Below, piece by piece: positions 46,490-57,842 of a stretch of DNA of 64,000 bases. Source of the DNA: Ceratopteris richardii. Taxonomy: Eukaryota; Streptophyta; Polypodiopsida; Polypodiales; Pteridaceae. The number at the start of each line of letters is the position of its first letter. Position 1 is the first letter of the stretch. Below the pieces are notes generated by a model that had not been told where the DNA came from, did no database searches, and was given only the letters and a program-made list of their open reading frames with translations. A program made the position numbers and the translations under genes. The stretch lies in contig CM035416.1 of the NCBI GenBank assembly GCA_020310875.1, positions 3,630,709 to 3,694,708 on the forward strand, in the 5' to 3' direction.

Positions 46490-48500
46490 ACAAGCTTCTA
46501 TGCAGATGCCAAAGAAGGACTGAATCTTGAACCAAATGACAAAGAAAATGCTGAAAAATCTAGTGCAGAATCTCAAGTTTTGAGTGGACCGGATGCATCA
46601 CCAAGCAATAGTTCCAACTCAAATCCATGGACTGGAAGATTGCGTGGAAATTTCAGTCCAGAATTCATCAAATACATACAAGAAAGGTAAAGAAAAGCTT
46701 TCTGCTGGTAGTAAAACAGGTGCGGGTTTTGAAGACGTTGATGGAGATTCAAGCGGTTCAGAAAAGAGTCTTCATGAGGAACTTGGATTGCCCTCTGTGA
46801 AGACTCCAGGAGTAAGAAGGGCACATGCAGATGATACAAGAAGAAGTGACCCAGGACCAAGAAGATCTGGGAGGATGCGTAATTCAGTGCAACGATTGAC
46901 ATATGATAGTTACATGGCTCGCCATTGTGCCTACATGACAAAGGTAATACAAGATGTTGAACCTTCTTGTTTTGAAGATGTAATTGGTAATGCAGATTGG
47001 GAAAAAGCTATGGATGAGGAGATGGCTGCACTTTATGGAAATGATACATGGAAGCTAGTTCCATTTCCGCAAGGAAAGAAATCCATAGGCTGCAAATGGG
47101 TTTACAAGGTAAAACATAATGCTGATGGTAGCATAAGCAGGTATAAAGCACGACTGGTAGCTAAAGGTTATGCACAGACATATGGCATTGATTATGAGGA
47201 AACATTCAGCCCTGTAGCTAAAATGTCTACTGTCAGAACACTTGTTGCATTAGCTACAGCAAAAGGATGGACTTTGCATCAGATGGATGTGAAGAATGCT
47301 TTCCTACATGGTGAGTTACAAGAAGAAGTATATATGGACCAGCCACAAGGATATGAAGATTCAAAGCATCCAGAATATGTCTGCAGGTTGCAAAAGGCTT
47401 TGTATGGGCTGAAGCAAGCTCCGCGTGCATGGCATGCAAGGATTGCTGATTACTTAACCAGCATTGGGTTTTCTATGTGTGATGCAGATCACTCACTATA
47501 TGCAAGGAAGGCTGATGATGGCATCACTATTGTGGCTATTTATGTTGATGACCTGATTGTAGGTGGTGATAATGAAGAAAGCATCAAAGAGGTAAAGAAA
47601 CTTCTTATGCAGGAACTCGACATGAAAGATCTTGGTGTGCTGCGCTATTTCTTGGGCATTGAGTTTATACATATAGAAACAGGTATATGGATGTCGCAAA
47701 GGAAATATGCCTTGAATATGCTACAAAAGTATGGTATGGCTGATTGTAAGAAAATTTCTATGCCTTTAGATCAGAATTTGAAATTGGATACTACATCAAG
47801 TGAAGCATTGGAAAATGCTACTATGTACAAGAAAATTGTGGGAAGTCTTATATATCTTACAATTACAAGACCTGATTTAAGCTACACTATTGGACTTGAA
47901 AGTCAGTTTATGCAGGTTCCCAGGAAGCCACATTTGGATGCTCTGAGGCGCACTCTACGTTATGTGAGTGCTACTTTGGATTATGCATTGTTTTATGAAG
48001 CTGGTGTAGATTTGCACGTTCATGGATACACCGATGCAGATTGGGCTGGTAGTACTCCAGATAGAAGATCTACTGGTGGCTTTCTTTTCTCACTTGGAGG
48101 TGCAGCTATTACATGGAGCAGTAAGAAGCAACCCACTGTTGCTTTGTCGAGTACAGAGGCTGAGTACAGAGGTGCTGCAATGGCAGCATGTGAGGCATCA
48201 TGGCTGGAGATGTTACTTGCAGATTTAGGTATGGAAGTGCAAAAGCCTATCACTATCTATTGTGATAATCTTAGTAGCATACAGTTAGCACGGAACCCTG
48301 TTTTCCATGCTAGAACAAAGCATATCGAGGTACATTATCACTTCATTAGAGAGAAGGTATTAGCAGGTGATATTGATCTTGTTTATGTGAGAACAGATGA
48401 GCAGGTTGCTGATATTTTCACCAAAGCACTTGGAGCTAAGAAGTTGAAGAAGTTTCGGAAGATGCTTGGATTACAGGATATGGTGTTGAGCTTGAGGGGG
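46490..48500 (+). pseudogene. pol: Copia J reverse transcriptase and RNase H region
   Basis: After a variable linker, reverse transcriptase runs about 46980-47760: WEKAMDEEMAALYGNDTWKL, ARLVAKGYAQTYGIDYEETF, MDVKNAFLHGELQEEVYM and catalytic YVDDLIVGG near 47540. RNase H runs about 48020-48480: YTDADWAGSTPDRRSTGG, SSTEAEYRG, RTKHIEVHYHFIREKVLAG and ADIFTKALG. Confidence 0.93.
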
Positions 48501-48502
48501 AG
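48494..48502 (+). promoter_or_regulatory. Polypurine tract of Copia J
   Basis: GAGGGGGAG immediately before the right LTR. Confidence 0.88.
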
Positions 48503-48882
48503 TGTTGAGATATCAAGCTCAACATGTGATGATCCAAGATGACACGTACCAGATTTTTGTTTCTCTGACATGTATAGTGGTCATGCTAGTATATGTCAGG
48601 GATACTTCATTGAGCTTTATTAGACTATCTACTGAGAGTGATGACACATTTGTTTCTTGCCAGCTCACTCATTCGCGGACATTAGGTTTCTCCTTATGTA
48701 CTGGTCTTTATATCTTGCACTTGTTGTATTCTTGTTTTTAGGTCATTCTTGTACATTCCTTTTTATGTAAATAGAAGAAGAAGAAGAAGATCATTCTTCC
48801 TTGCCTCAATCTGTGTGTGTGCTTCTCCTTGAGAGTGAGTGTGTGTGTGTGAGCTCTCTTCCTTATCTCCTTCCTTGTGACA
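48503..48882 (+). repeat. Copia J 3' LTR
   Basis: 380 bp, about 97% identical by eye to the left LTR, with the same TGTTGAG...CTCAACA hairpin at its start. Confidence 0.94.
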
Positions 48883-48887
48883 AATCC
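48883..48887. repeat. Target-site duplication of Copia J, right copy
   Basis: AATCC, identical to 43486-43490. Gypsy G gag resumes here (PEWIPQDNKSID). Confidence 0.93.
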
Positions 48888-51800
48888 AGAGTGGATTCCC
48901 CAGGATAATAAGAGCATAGATGTGCTCCTAAATCAAGAAACCGATGAAGCCTTTTGGAGGTATAAATCAAATAGGCCAAATGATGTAGGGTCAATCCTGA
49001 TCTATGAGTTCAAAGATCCTGATAGCCTAGGCAGAGTGACCTACTTGGATCACGCTTCAGAGAGGATCTTTGTGGTTACAGAACATGACAGGCATGCTTA
49101 TACTTGGAAGGGTGAATTCGTTTTCCCCCAACCAAGATCGAACGTGTCCTATGGCCACCCTGGAGCTGGAACATCCCATGCTCATGGAACTCAAAGAGAC
49201 AGAAGTAGAGATAGGCCAGAAGTAAGCTTTGCCAACCCAGGGGGCAGAGAAAGAACGAGGATGGAAACAATAGAGTAGAACGTGAGGTACTTAGAGCTCC
49301 CAAGAATCAAAGAAATGCGGATGAGTTCCCTCTACCACGACCTAGAGAGCACACAAGGACTTTGAGACCGACTCAGCTAGTTAAGTCCATGAAGGAACTA
49401 CTTCCATGGCGCTGGAGATCCATACGATCATGTGGCTGAGTTTAGGCAAGTCTTGAGAGCTGAACAAGTTGAAGATCTATTCAAGCAGTACAATGCCTTT
49501 GGTCTAACCCTTAGGAACACCGCCCTGACATGGTTTCATCCACTAAACAAGAGGCAGTTCAGGAGCATAGACCAACTTCTAGAGGCATTCATTATCGAAT
49601 TCTCTAAAAGTGGCATAAGACATAACACTTCCTCGCTGATTCACAGCTTCAAGCAAATCCCTCAAGAAACCGTGAGACTTGCTGGAAGAAGATTTAGGCA
49701 ATACTTAGAGAGATGCCCTGTCCCTGAGTTACCCATGCAAGCTAAGCAAGTGGCTTTGTTCTTGGATGGATTGCTAAGTACCAAATTGAGATCATATGTG
49801 TACTTGAAGGACCCTAGGACCATAGAAGAGTGTGTACGCATGTGCATTGACATCGAGGATAACCTAGGGGAAGAACTAGAGCTTTCCAAAATCTACAAAG
49901 ACTCAGATAGTGCCTCTAGCCTCTCTTCCTCGCAATCCACATCAATTGAGGAACTTGCAGAGAAAGTAGCTCAGAAATTAGGTGTCACTAGCAAACAGAT
50001 CCCAAGATTTGCCCCTGTGAAAAGATGCTATACTTGTGGAGGTGACCACATGACGAATGTATGTCCCATTATGGCTCAACCCCAAGTAAATCCTAGTAGC
50101 GAGTACTGCACCATAGAACGGAGGTACACCAATCACACCGCGCAAGATTCTCCCTACAATAAGCAAGCCATTAGGCAGACGTACCCACAACCATACCCTC
50201 AACAAGGAAGATACCAGAACCAGTACCCACCTCAACAGTATGCTATGCCTCAACAAACCTACCAACCCTACCAAAACCAACAAAGGCCTCAGCCTGTGTT
50301 AGCACAACAACCCCCTGCTCCAGCTAATGTAATTCCGGTAAAGTATGCAGCTGCAGAAGAGAATTTGAATAGAGCTATAGTGCCAGTAACGCCATTGCTT
50401 TCAGAAAGTGATCCCAGTGACCATAGCTTTGATTCTACACATGTTGATAGTCCCCAGGCTTACTACATGCAATCTCCTGAACATGCTGAATCCTACTACA
50501 GTGAAGAACCAAGTGAACCTAGTTGGGAGCCAGAGTACACCAATGTAATGTACACAAACCCCAACTCTAGACCTCAACCTAGGCAAGTAAGACCCCCATT
50601 TCCTAGAGGACCATGCTACAGATGTCAGGGAGATCATCTCATTCGTGATTGTCCCTTGCCTCCACCTACACAACCCCTCTCAGTGACGATCCAGGCCTAT
50701 TGCCAGGAGTGTGGAAAGGAGCATCTCTTACGAGACTGCCCAAAGAATCCTAATAATATGCCGAAAATCACTCCTATCAATGTTGTTGGGTTAGTTGTAG
50801 ACTCCACAGGAAGTGTGACTTCCACTACACCAGTGCAAGTGATCACTAGAGCCCAAACCTTGCAGCAGAACCAAAGTGTAGGCCAGGAAAAGAGCCTAGA
50901 TGTTAGTGAAACGGAGAGCATGACAAAGAAGAGGACTAGAGCTTGGAGAGATAGTCGTGAAAGGATGAAAAGACAATGGGCAAAGAAAATGAGTGAACTT
51001 GAGGAAAGTCTAAAAGAAACGAGAGCAAGGATAACCAAACTCACATCTCAAACTCCCTCTCACACTACCCCACCTCCACCATTCCCAACTCCATCCGACC
51101 TGCCACCTTCCAACCCGCCTCACCTAATCCCACCACCCCCTAGAGTAGGATCAGTCCTAGCAGATCCCACTCCCGAGGACCTAAACATGATGCTTAAAGC
51201 ATATCAGGCCAGAATCCAAGATGGGCCAAACGTAATTGATCATGGAAAGTGCTACCCTAGAGCAGAATTAGAGCTTGAACGAACTAAAATTTGTGCTAAG
51301 ATGGTGGAGTTGGCTCAAACCATGTTTGAAGCCAGCCGCCTTTTTAACATATCTAGCTCAGCCAAGACACAGCTGCACTTTGAAGGACTGTTAGAAAGAA
51401 TAGAGAGGCTAATTGCACAATCAAAAAAGGAACCCGCCTCTCAACACAAGGACAAGGCAAGTGAAAGGGCAGGTCTTCCTGCCCAGGAAGCCTATGTTCC
51501 TAACTCTACGGAGCCAGACACATCATCTTGTATGAATCGGTTCACACCAGAATTCCTACGCGAGATTCAAGAAGACAAATGGGCTAAAGAGAGTGAAGTC
51601 CCTCCTCCCATTGAACTTGTGGATGATGCACACGACCAATTTCCACAAGACATCCCATCCATTTATGAGGAGCAGGAGAGCACCCAATCTCAGGAAAGAT
51701 TAGACTTTGAGTCTAACTCTCTGCAAGAATTACCCCACTTCACAGGCCCATGGGAAGCTAAGTCTACTTGTATGAGAGCACCCACAATCATGGTACGAAA

Positions 51801-51960
51801 TGAGGACTCAGTCATACCTAGGAAAACGGGGGTAGTGAAAAACACTAAAGTAGAGTGCAACCTCACCTTAGAAGAGCTACTCAAAGTAAGGCCAGAGCTA
51901 TGGAAACATGTAGCCAAACAAGTAGCAGAGATAGCAAAACCTCGTTCCCAGGTAGGATCC
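48883..51960 (+). pseudogene. gag: Gypsy G gag, remainder (right of Copia J)
   Basis: Begins with PEWIPQDNKSIDVLLNQETD and the YEFKDPDSLGRVTYLDHASE and YTWKGEFVFPQPRSN block. The capsid core follows (FRQVLRAEQVEDLFKQYNAF, FIIEFSKSGIRHNTSSLIHS, RRFRQYLERCPVPELP). Three knuckles with spacing CX2CX3HX4C lie near 50026, 50617 and 50701 (CYTCGGDHMTNVC, CYRCQGDHLIRDC, CQECGKEHLLRDC). After them come a basic helix (RERMKRQWAKKMSELEESLK), a proline-rich segment (TTPPPPFPTPSDLPPSNPPH) and a conserved helical domain (PTPEDLNMMLKAYQARIQDG). Confidence 0.88.
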
Positions 51961-52039
51961 TAGAGAACAGTGCCAGAAATACCATTGGACAAGATAGGAG
52001 ACATGAGTGAGGGCGAAGAGGGAAACACATATCTTCCTA

Positions 52040-53290
52040 TCACCCATCAAGGATACACCACCAAAGCCATTTTAGACTCAGGCGCATGAGTTGCAATTGC
52101 TACCACTTCCCTATGGAAGCGTTGGGGCAAGCCAGCACTCAGGCCCACTAGGATGAAATTGCAAATGGCCGATGGTCACATAGAGAGACCCTTAGGGCTG
52201 TTAGAAGGAATACCTCTCACCACATGTGGTGTTGAGTTCGAGCATACATTTGCTATATGTGATTTTAGCAAAAATCATGCCTATGAAATGATCTTGGGAC
52301 GACCCTTTATGCGACAGTTGCAAGTGGTACAGGACTGGGGAACCAACTCCTTGTACCTGCAACACTTAGGTGTTACGACCAAAGTGAATCTCAAAGATTA
52401 CTCTCATAGAGATGTCCCTCCTATCCAATGGAATCCCCTCCATAGAGCCAAAGATGATACGGAATCAGTGCATTCCATAGGATCAGGATCCTCATGGATG
52501 CATGAAGACACCCACTTATGGATGTGCAAAGTAGCAGTAGAAGAAGAGAAGAGAGAAAAAGCCAGAGAGGTAGGTGCAAAAGAAACACATAGATCAATTC
52601 AAGACCCAGCCTATGCACCTGTAGTCTTTCCTGACGAAGAATTTGAACCCCACGGCTGGGCAGAAATCCTAGCAACAATGGATGTAGCCATCAATTAAGA
52701 ACAATGGACACCTCACTATGATGAAGATGGCTATGACATTTCAGTCTTCTCCATAGAGCCGATCATGGGAGAGGCAGTTTTAGAAGAGTGTGAACCTAGC
52801 CCTGATGCATTTGAGGATGCAAGTGACTCCGATCTAGAGTCAATCATCATGGACCCACCTTTTGCATTAGATGAAGAATACTTCTATGAAGTAGAATTTC
52901 AACCCCAGAGGTATGGAGAGCTTACAAATGATGTAAGGCTAGCCACACATGTGACCCCGAAGGAAGAAGGAAAGAAAAGAAAGAAGAGAGAAGTCACACC
53001 AGAAGAGGAAGAATCTTTGTTTGAGGTCCCGAAAAATTTTAAGAAATATGAGATAGATGACAGGAGAGTCATGATCAGAATGCCTAAACGAGAGGCACAA
53101 TCAGGGGAGGCCTATGATAACAAAGAAACCACCAAGAAAATAGTGGTAGCCGTGGAAGAAGGAGAAGAGAGATGCACATACATAGGCCATGACCTGATGG
53201 AAGACGAAGAGCACGAATTGATAGCCTTGCTAAGAGAGTACAGAGATGTATTCGCTTGGAGCTACAAGGACCTGAAAGGTGTAGACCCTG
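52040..53290 (+). pseudogene. pol: Gypsy G protease 1 and acidic linker
   Basis: The first retropepsin is near 52060-52330 (KAILDSG, TSLWKRWGKPALRPTRMKLQ, HIERPLGLLEGIPLTTCGVE, HAYEMILGRPFMRQLQ). An acidic linker follows (VNLKDYSHRDVPPIQWNPLH, EECEPSPDAFEDASDSDLES, EEEESLFEVPKNFKKYEIDD), conserved in C and D, leading to reverse transcriptase. Interrupted at a few places. Confidence 0.87.
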
Positions 53291-54600
53291 ACATATGCTC
53301 ACATACGATACCCATGACTTCAGAGGCTAGGCCCTCTAAGCAAAAGCCATACACATACAATGACAACTATGCGGCCAAGATCAAGGAAGAGATAGATCGC
53401 TTGGTTGAAGCTGGATTTATCTATGAAATTGAGCATACTGAGTGGGTATCCCCCATCGTAGTGGTGCCCAAGAAAAATAGAAAGCTGCGTGTATGCATTA
53501 ACTTGAAGAAGATCAATGCAGCCACAATTTGAGATAACTATCCGCTCCCTATCACAGAACATCTCTTAGAAAGAGTAGCAGGCAAGGAAGTGTACAGCTT
53601 CCTTGATGGATTTTCGGGCTACAATCAAGTAGCCATAGCTCCAGAAGATCAGCATAAGACGGCTTTTGCCACTGAATGGGGCATTTTTGCCTTTAGAGTA
53701 ATGCCATTTGGGCTTACCAATGCACCAGCTACCTTCCAAAGACTAATGTGCCATGTATTTAAAGAGTTCCTGAGGAAGAACTTAGAAGTCTATGTTGATG
53801 ATCTTTGTGCTCATTCCAACATTAGACAAACCCATATTCCTGAACTCAGACAAATCTTTGACAAATGTAGAGAATATCAAGTCTGCCTGAACCCAGAAAA
53901 GTGCGTTTTTATGGTCAGGCAAGGCAAGATTCTAGGACACATAGTGTCAAAGAATGGCATATCCACTGATGAAGAGAAAGTGAGAGCCATAGCGGAGCTA
54001 CCTAGGCCAAAGAATGTCAAGGAAGTACAAGCTTTCATGGGGCATTGTGGTTATTACCGACGGTTTATACACATGTATGCCATCATAGCAAAGCCTCTGT
54101 ATGGACTTTTGACTAACTTTGAGTGGACTGATGAGTGTGAAAATTCCTTCAATGAGCTTAAACGACGATTATGTTCAGCCCCAATCTTGACTACACCAGA
54201 TTGGAATAAACCCTTTCATGTTCATGTGGATGCATCCAATTATGCTATTGGATGTGTACTCGCACAACCTACTGGTGAAGGTAATATGGATCTCCCAATT
54301 GCATATGCCAGTAGACAATTGAATGCAGCTGAACAAAATTACACTACTACTGAGAGAGAAGGACTAGGCATGGTATATGCAGTTAAAAAGTTTAGACATT
54401 ACTTGCTTGCAAATAAGTTTAAATTTTTTACTGACCATCAGGCACTGCTATATCTTGTAAACAAGCCCTGCAATACAGGAAGATTAGTAAGATGGTTTCT
54501 CTTGCTAATGGAATATGATTTCGAGGTTGTGGTAAGGAAAGGGAAGACTCACTTGAGAGCAGACCATCTCTCTAGGCTCACATCTGGAGAAGCCCCACAA
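53290..54600 (+). pseudogene. pol: Gypsy G reverse transcriptase and RNase H region
   Basis: Reverse transcriptase: PIVVVPKKNRKLRVCINLKK, FLDGFSGYNQVAIAPEDQHK, MPFGLTNAPATFQRLM, catalytic VYVDDLCAHS near 53790-53820, KILGHIVSKNGISTDEEKVR. RNase H: HVDASNYAIGCVLAQPTGEG, YTTTEREGLGMVYAVKKFRH, TDHQALLYLVNKPCNTGRLV (about 54210-54500). A single RNase H is present, followed by the THLRADHLSRL tether typical of plant Gypsy pol. Confidence 0.92.
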
Positions 54601-54639
54601 GGAGTGTCAGATGACCTTCCTGATGCTTACTTGTTTAAT

Positions 54640-56340
54640 TTGGAAGTGGTGCCACAGTGGGCTAAGCCATTAGTGCCAGTATTGACATACGGGCCTAACC
54701 ACCCAGTAATAAACACACAGGATAGAGAGGTAGTAAAAGCCCAAAAGTATCACATCATGGCAGGTAGTATGTACAAGCACACAGATCAAGGGATCTTGGC
54801 TTGTTGTGTGGAAGAGGATGAGTACGCTAAATGGTTGCAATTAGCACATGTAGGTGCATTAGAGCAACACTACTCAAAGCCACGAACCCTACAGAAACTA
54901 AGGAGACTCGGAGTGCATTGGCCAACTATGGAAGTTGATGTCCAAAAGTTGTGCAAGGAATGCCCAATCTACTGCACTAAACCACCTGTGGAACATGCCA
55001 CCCTTTATCAAGTGTCCATAGTGCCAGATTGGAGTGAGCCACTAGTATCCTTCCTGAGGACGAAAACATTCCCTCCAGACATGACTCTGGCTATGAAAAG
55101 GAGTTTAGAACAAGAAGCCCTGGATTACTCACTCATTGGTGATAATCTATACAAGCGTGGTAAAGATGGTTACCTGAGATTATGTGTCCACAAGAGTGAA
55201 TATCTCAAGATCTTGGAAACTGCTCACCAAGGTGTAGCACAAGGACACTTTGGACCAGATTGGGTGATCAAGGCAATACTATTTGCAGGCTTCTGGTGGC
55301 CGACCCTTCACATGGATGCACATACCTATGTGAAACGGTGTGGTGTTTGTCAGAGAACTCAGTATCCTATACGCAAAGATGAGATTCCACTGAAACCTAT
55401 GATGGGTGGACGTGCATTCTCTAAGTGGGGAATAGACTTTGTAGGTCCTATTAATCCCCCAGCCAAGGGTTCACATGCTGAATATATCATTGTGGCCACA
55501 GACTATTTAACCAAGTGGGTAGAGGTAAAAGCCACAACGAAGAACGATGCTCAAACAACAGCTAAGTTTTTATTTGAGAATGTGTTCACTAGATATGGGC
55601 TACCTATAGAGCTAGTTAGTGATAGAGGCACTCACTTTTTGAATGAAGTTATTGAAAATCTGCTCCAAGAATTCTTGGTAGTACATAAGAAGTCTGCCCC
55701 CTATCACCCCCAAGATAATGGCCAGGCTGAGAGCACCAATAAGATCCTATGCAATGTACTGACGAAATTAGTGAACAATAAAGGCTCTGATTGGGACAAA
55801 CAGCTACACCATGCTGTTTGGGCATACCGAGTCGCCTACAAAATGGTACTCCAAGCCACCCCCTTTCAGATGGTATTTGGCCAAAATGCAATGTTACCCT
55901 TGGACTTCTTAATACCTACATTGAAAGTAGCACAAGAGCATGAATGGACAAGGCATGAACTCTCCTCTAGACTTTTTGACCTTGAACGATTAGGAGAAAC
56001 AAGAGTGAGGGCGGCTGCAGGGATATATGCAGCTAAGAAATGACAGAAGGCATACTTTGATGCCCACGTTAAGGATAAAGGTTTGAAGGCAGGCGACCTA
56101 GTACTATCTACACTTTGAAACAACATGCGAGGAAACTAGAGAAGAGAGGCTACGGACCCATGATCATCAATAGAATCTCAACAAGTGGAGCAGTGCAACT
56201 AGCCATATTAGAAGTCGATATTCTCCCGAGCTACATAAGCAGATGCAGAGTCAAGTTATATCAGGAACCTCTGACGGAAGAGATGCTAAGTCGACTCAAC
56301 ACTGCTAAGAAACGCAAAGAAGAAGAAAAACAAATTCGCA
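54640..56340 (+). pseudogene. pol: Gypsy G integrase with doubled zinc-binding unit
   Basis: Two successive homologous units of about 123 residues precede the core. Unit 1 (about 54646-55015): PQWAKPLVPVL, KYHIMAGSMYK, LACCVEEDEYAKWLQLAHVG, HWPTMEVDVQKLCKEC. Unit 2 (about 55016-55390): PDWSEPLVSFL, DYSLIGDNLYKRGKDGYLRL, SEYLKILETAHQGVAQGHFG, WWPTLHMDAHTYVKRCGVCQ. The core follows with FVGPINPPAKGSHAEYIIVA, ELVSDRGTHFLNEVIENLLQ and YHPQDNGQAESTNKI. The C-terminal part has the LKAGDLVL-like and LYQEPLTEEMLSRLNTAKKR blocks. Confidence 0.9.
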
Positions 56341-56389
56341 AGAAGCTCAAGCAGAAGCATTAGAACGCATCCGGAGAATGAAGTTCAGA

Positions 56390-56840
56390 AGACAGGGTAG
56401 AGAGCAACCTAGGACAGATGCATATGCAGATCAAGGATATCATGTGGCTATGTGTGAAGTTTCAGGTATCAGCTCTCATAGGATAATTGATAGACGTCCT
56501 TTTATAACCTTACAGATAGGACAAGGAAAGGATGCAAGGACTGTAAGAGCCTTGATTGACTCAGGTGCAGCCACTAGTGCTGTTAAATTTTCTTACTGTC
56601 AAAAGTTGAAATTAACTATCACTCCTATAGAAGCATATCTCATAGGAGTGGGGGGTGTGGAAACCCCTTGCATGGGCGAGGTGGAACTTCCCCTCTATAT
56701 TCAAGACGAAGTAATGACAGTCAAAGTACTAGTGTGTCAAGATGAGGACCTCACTGAGCCTCTGGTCTTGGGTCAGGACTGGATCTATGATCATGCAGTC
56801 AACCTAAACCTAAGAAGTGGACTTCTTCAGGTATGGGTAA
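56390..56840 (+). pseudogene. Gypsy G protease-like domain 2, after integrase
   Basis: RRPFITLQIGQGKDARTVRA leads into LIDSGAATSAVKFSYCQKLK (DSGA signature), then AYLIGVGGVETPCMGEVELP, LYIQDEVMTVKVLVCQDEDL and EPLVLGQDWIYDHAVNLNLR. It has the length and order of a complete retropepsin fold (DSG loop, flap region, ILG-type block). It is conserved in C (17880) and D (28880). In known Gypsy elements protease lies between gag and reverse transcriptase; a second copy after integrase is unusual. Confidence 0.88.
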
Positions 56841-57840
56841 ATCATAGTCGAATTACAGTTGAATTGGAAAATGAGGCACTCAAGGAACTAGGTAATGCAC
56901 GAACTCCTGGTCCTTCGAGGGGCGCACATGAAGTTGACAATGCTATTCTTGTCCAAAACTGTATGATGCAAAAAGAGGATTGTCTCAACAACGGAGTCAA
57001 GGATAAGAAGGCACTCCCTTCTTTTCCAAAGGCCAGATGGATGCAACAACCAAAGGCAGATCAAATACAGAAGGAGCATAGTACTACCTATACTGGAGGC
57101 CAAAAACATGTGCGGAGCAGAATATCTCAGCCGTTGAAACAAGTGTGGGTGTGGAAAGGCAAACACCCTATTGCGACCATGCCAACCCCATGGCCAAAAC
57201 CTCTTATTAGTAATCAACAACACGACACTAATAAGAAGTCTTTCATAAATTCTTCTGCGAAAGTGAAGTCTATTTGGGTACCCAAAAAGTCGATGAAGGC
57301 CAGCCCACAATCACGATAAATCTGGGTGCCTAAGGCTTGCTTGTGAGCTCAAATAGCTACACCGAGGCCACACCCGGTACAACATGTTTCACTCACTCAA
57401 ACATCCGATGCCCATGCTTATACATCACGCGCGGGCACATATTATTCCATGAGCACAAGTAGAATCACTTGTAAATGGGTCCCTAAGAAGCCTCATTTTC
57501 AAGTAGATACCCCTATCAAACTCTTCAGAGTCTCCATAAAATCAAGATCAAAGCCCATCCACTGCATTAGGCAACCTAAGACTTGTAATAAACCCCCAGA
57601 CCCCAGTTGTAAATCCATGCCCACCTACTAACTACATCACTCTCTCACTACATCATTCCAGTTAGCTTCTAGGTCTACCCAATTCCTAACTACACGCACA
57701 AGCACCGAGCACTTAATAGCCTACTAATCTCTCCAGAACCTCATGTTAATGTTGTGATGGGGACAAAAACGGTTCTATCTTGTCCTTTACAATGTTAACA
57801 CCTGTTTCTATATTCTCACAGAGTCAGGAGGCAAGAAGTA
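56840..57840 (+). other. Gypsy G linker with repeated IWVPK motifs
   Basis: Variable, basic sequence with repeated short motifs: KQVWVWKGKHP (near 57140), KSIWVPKKSMKASPQS (near 57270), IWVPKACL (near 57320) and CKWVPKKPHF (near 57470). The motifs recur in D and C. From about 57620 to 57840 there is no coding signal until the start of extra ORF 1. Confidence 0.65.
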
Positions 57841-57842
57841 AC

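Larger units (their letters stand above)
43491..48882 (+). mobile_element. Copia LTR retrotransposon J (fossil, nested in Gypsy G gag)
   Basis: This is a full-length 5.4 kb Copia element with both LTRs, initiator-Met PBS, gag, protease, integrase, reverse transcriptase, RNase H, polypurine tract and target duplication AATCC. The two LTRs differ at about a dozen positions plus one small indel over about 380 bp (about 3% by eye), so it inserted in the fairly recent past, after Gypsy G. The coding part is broken by about two or three interruptions. It is a different Copia family from A and B. Confidence 0.95.
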
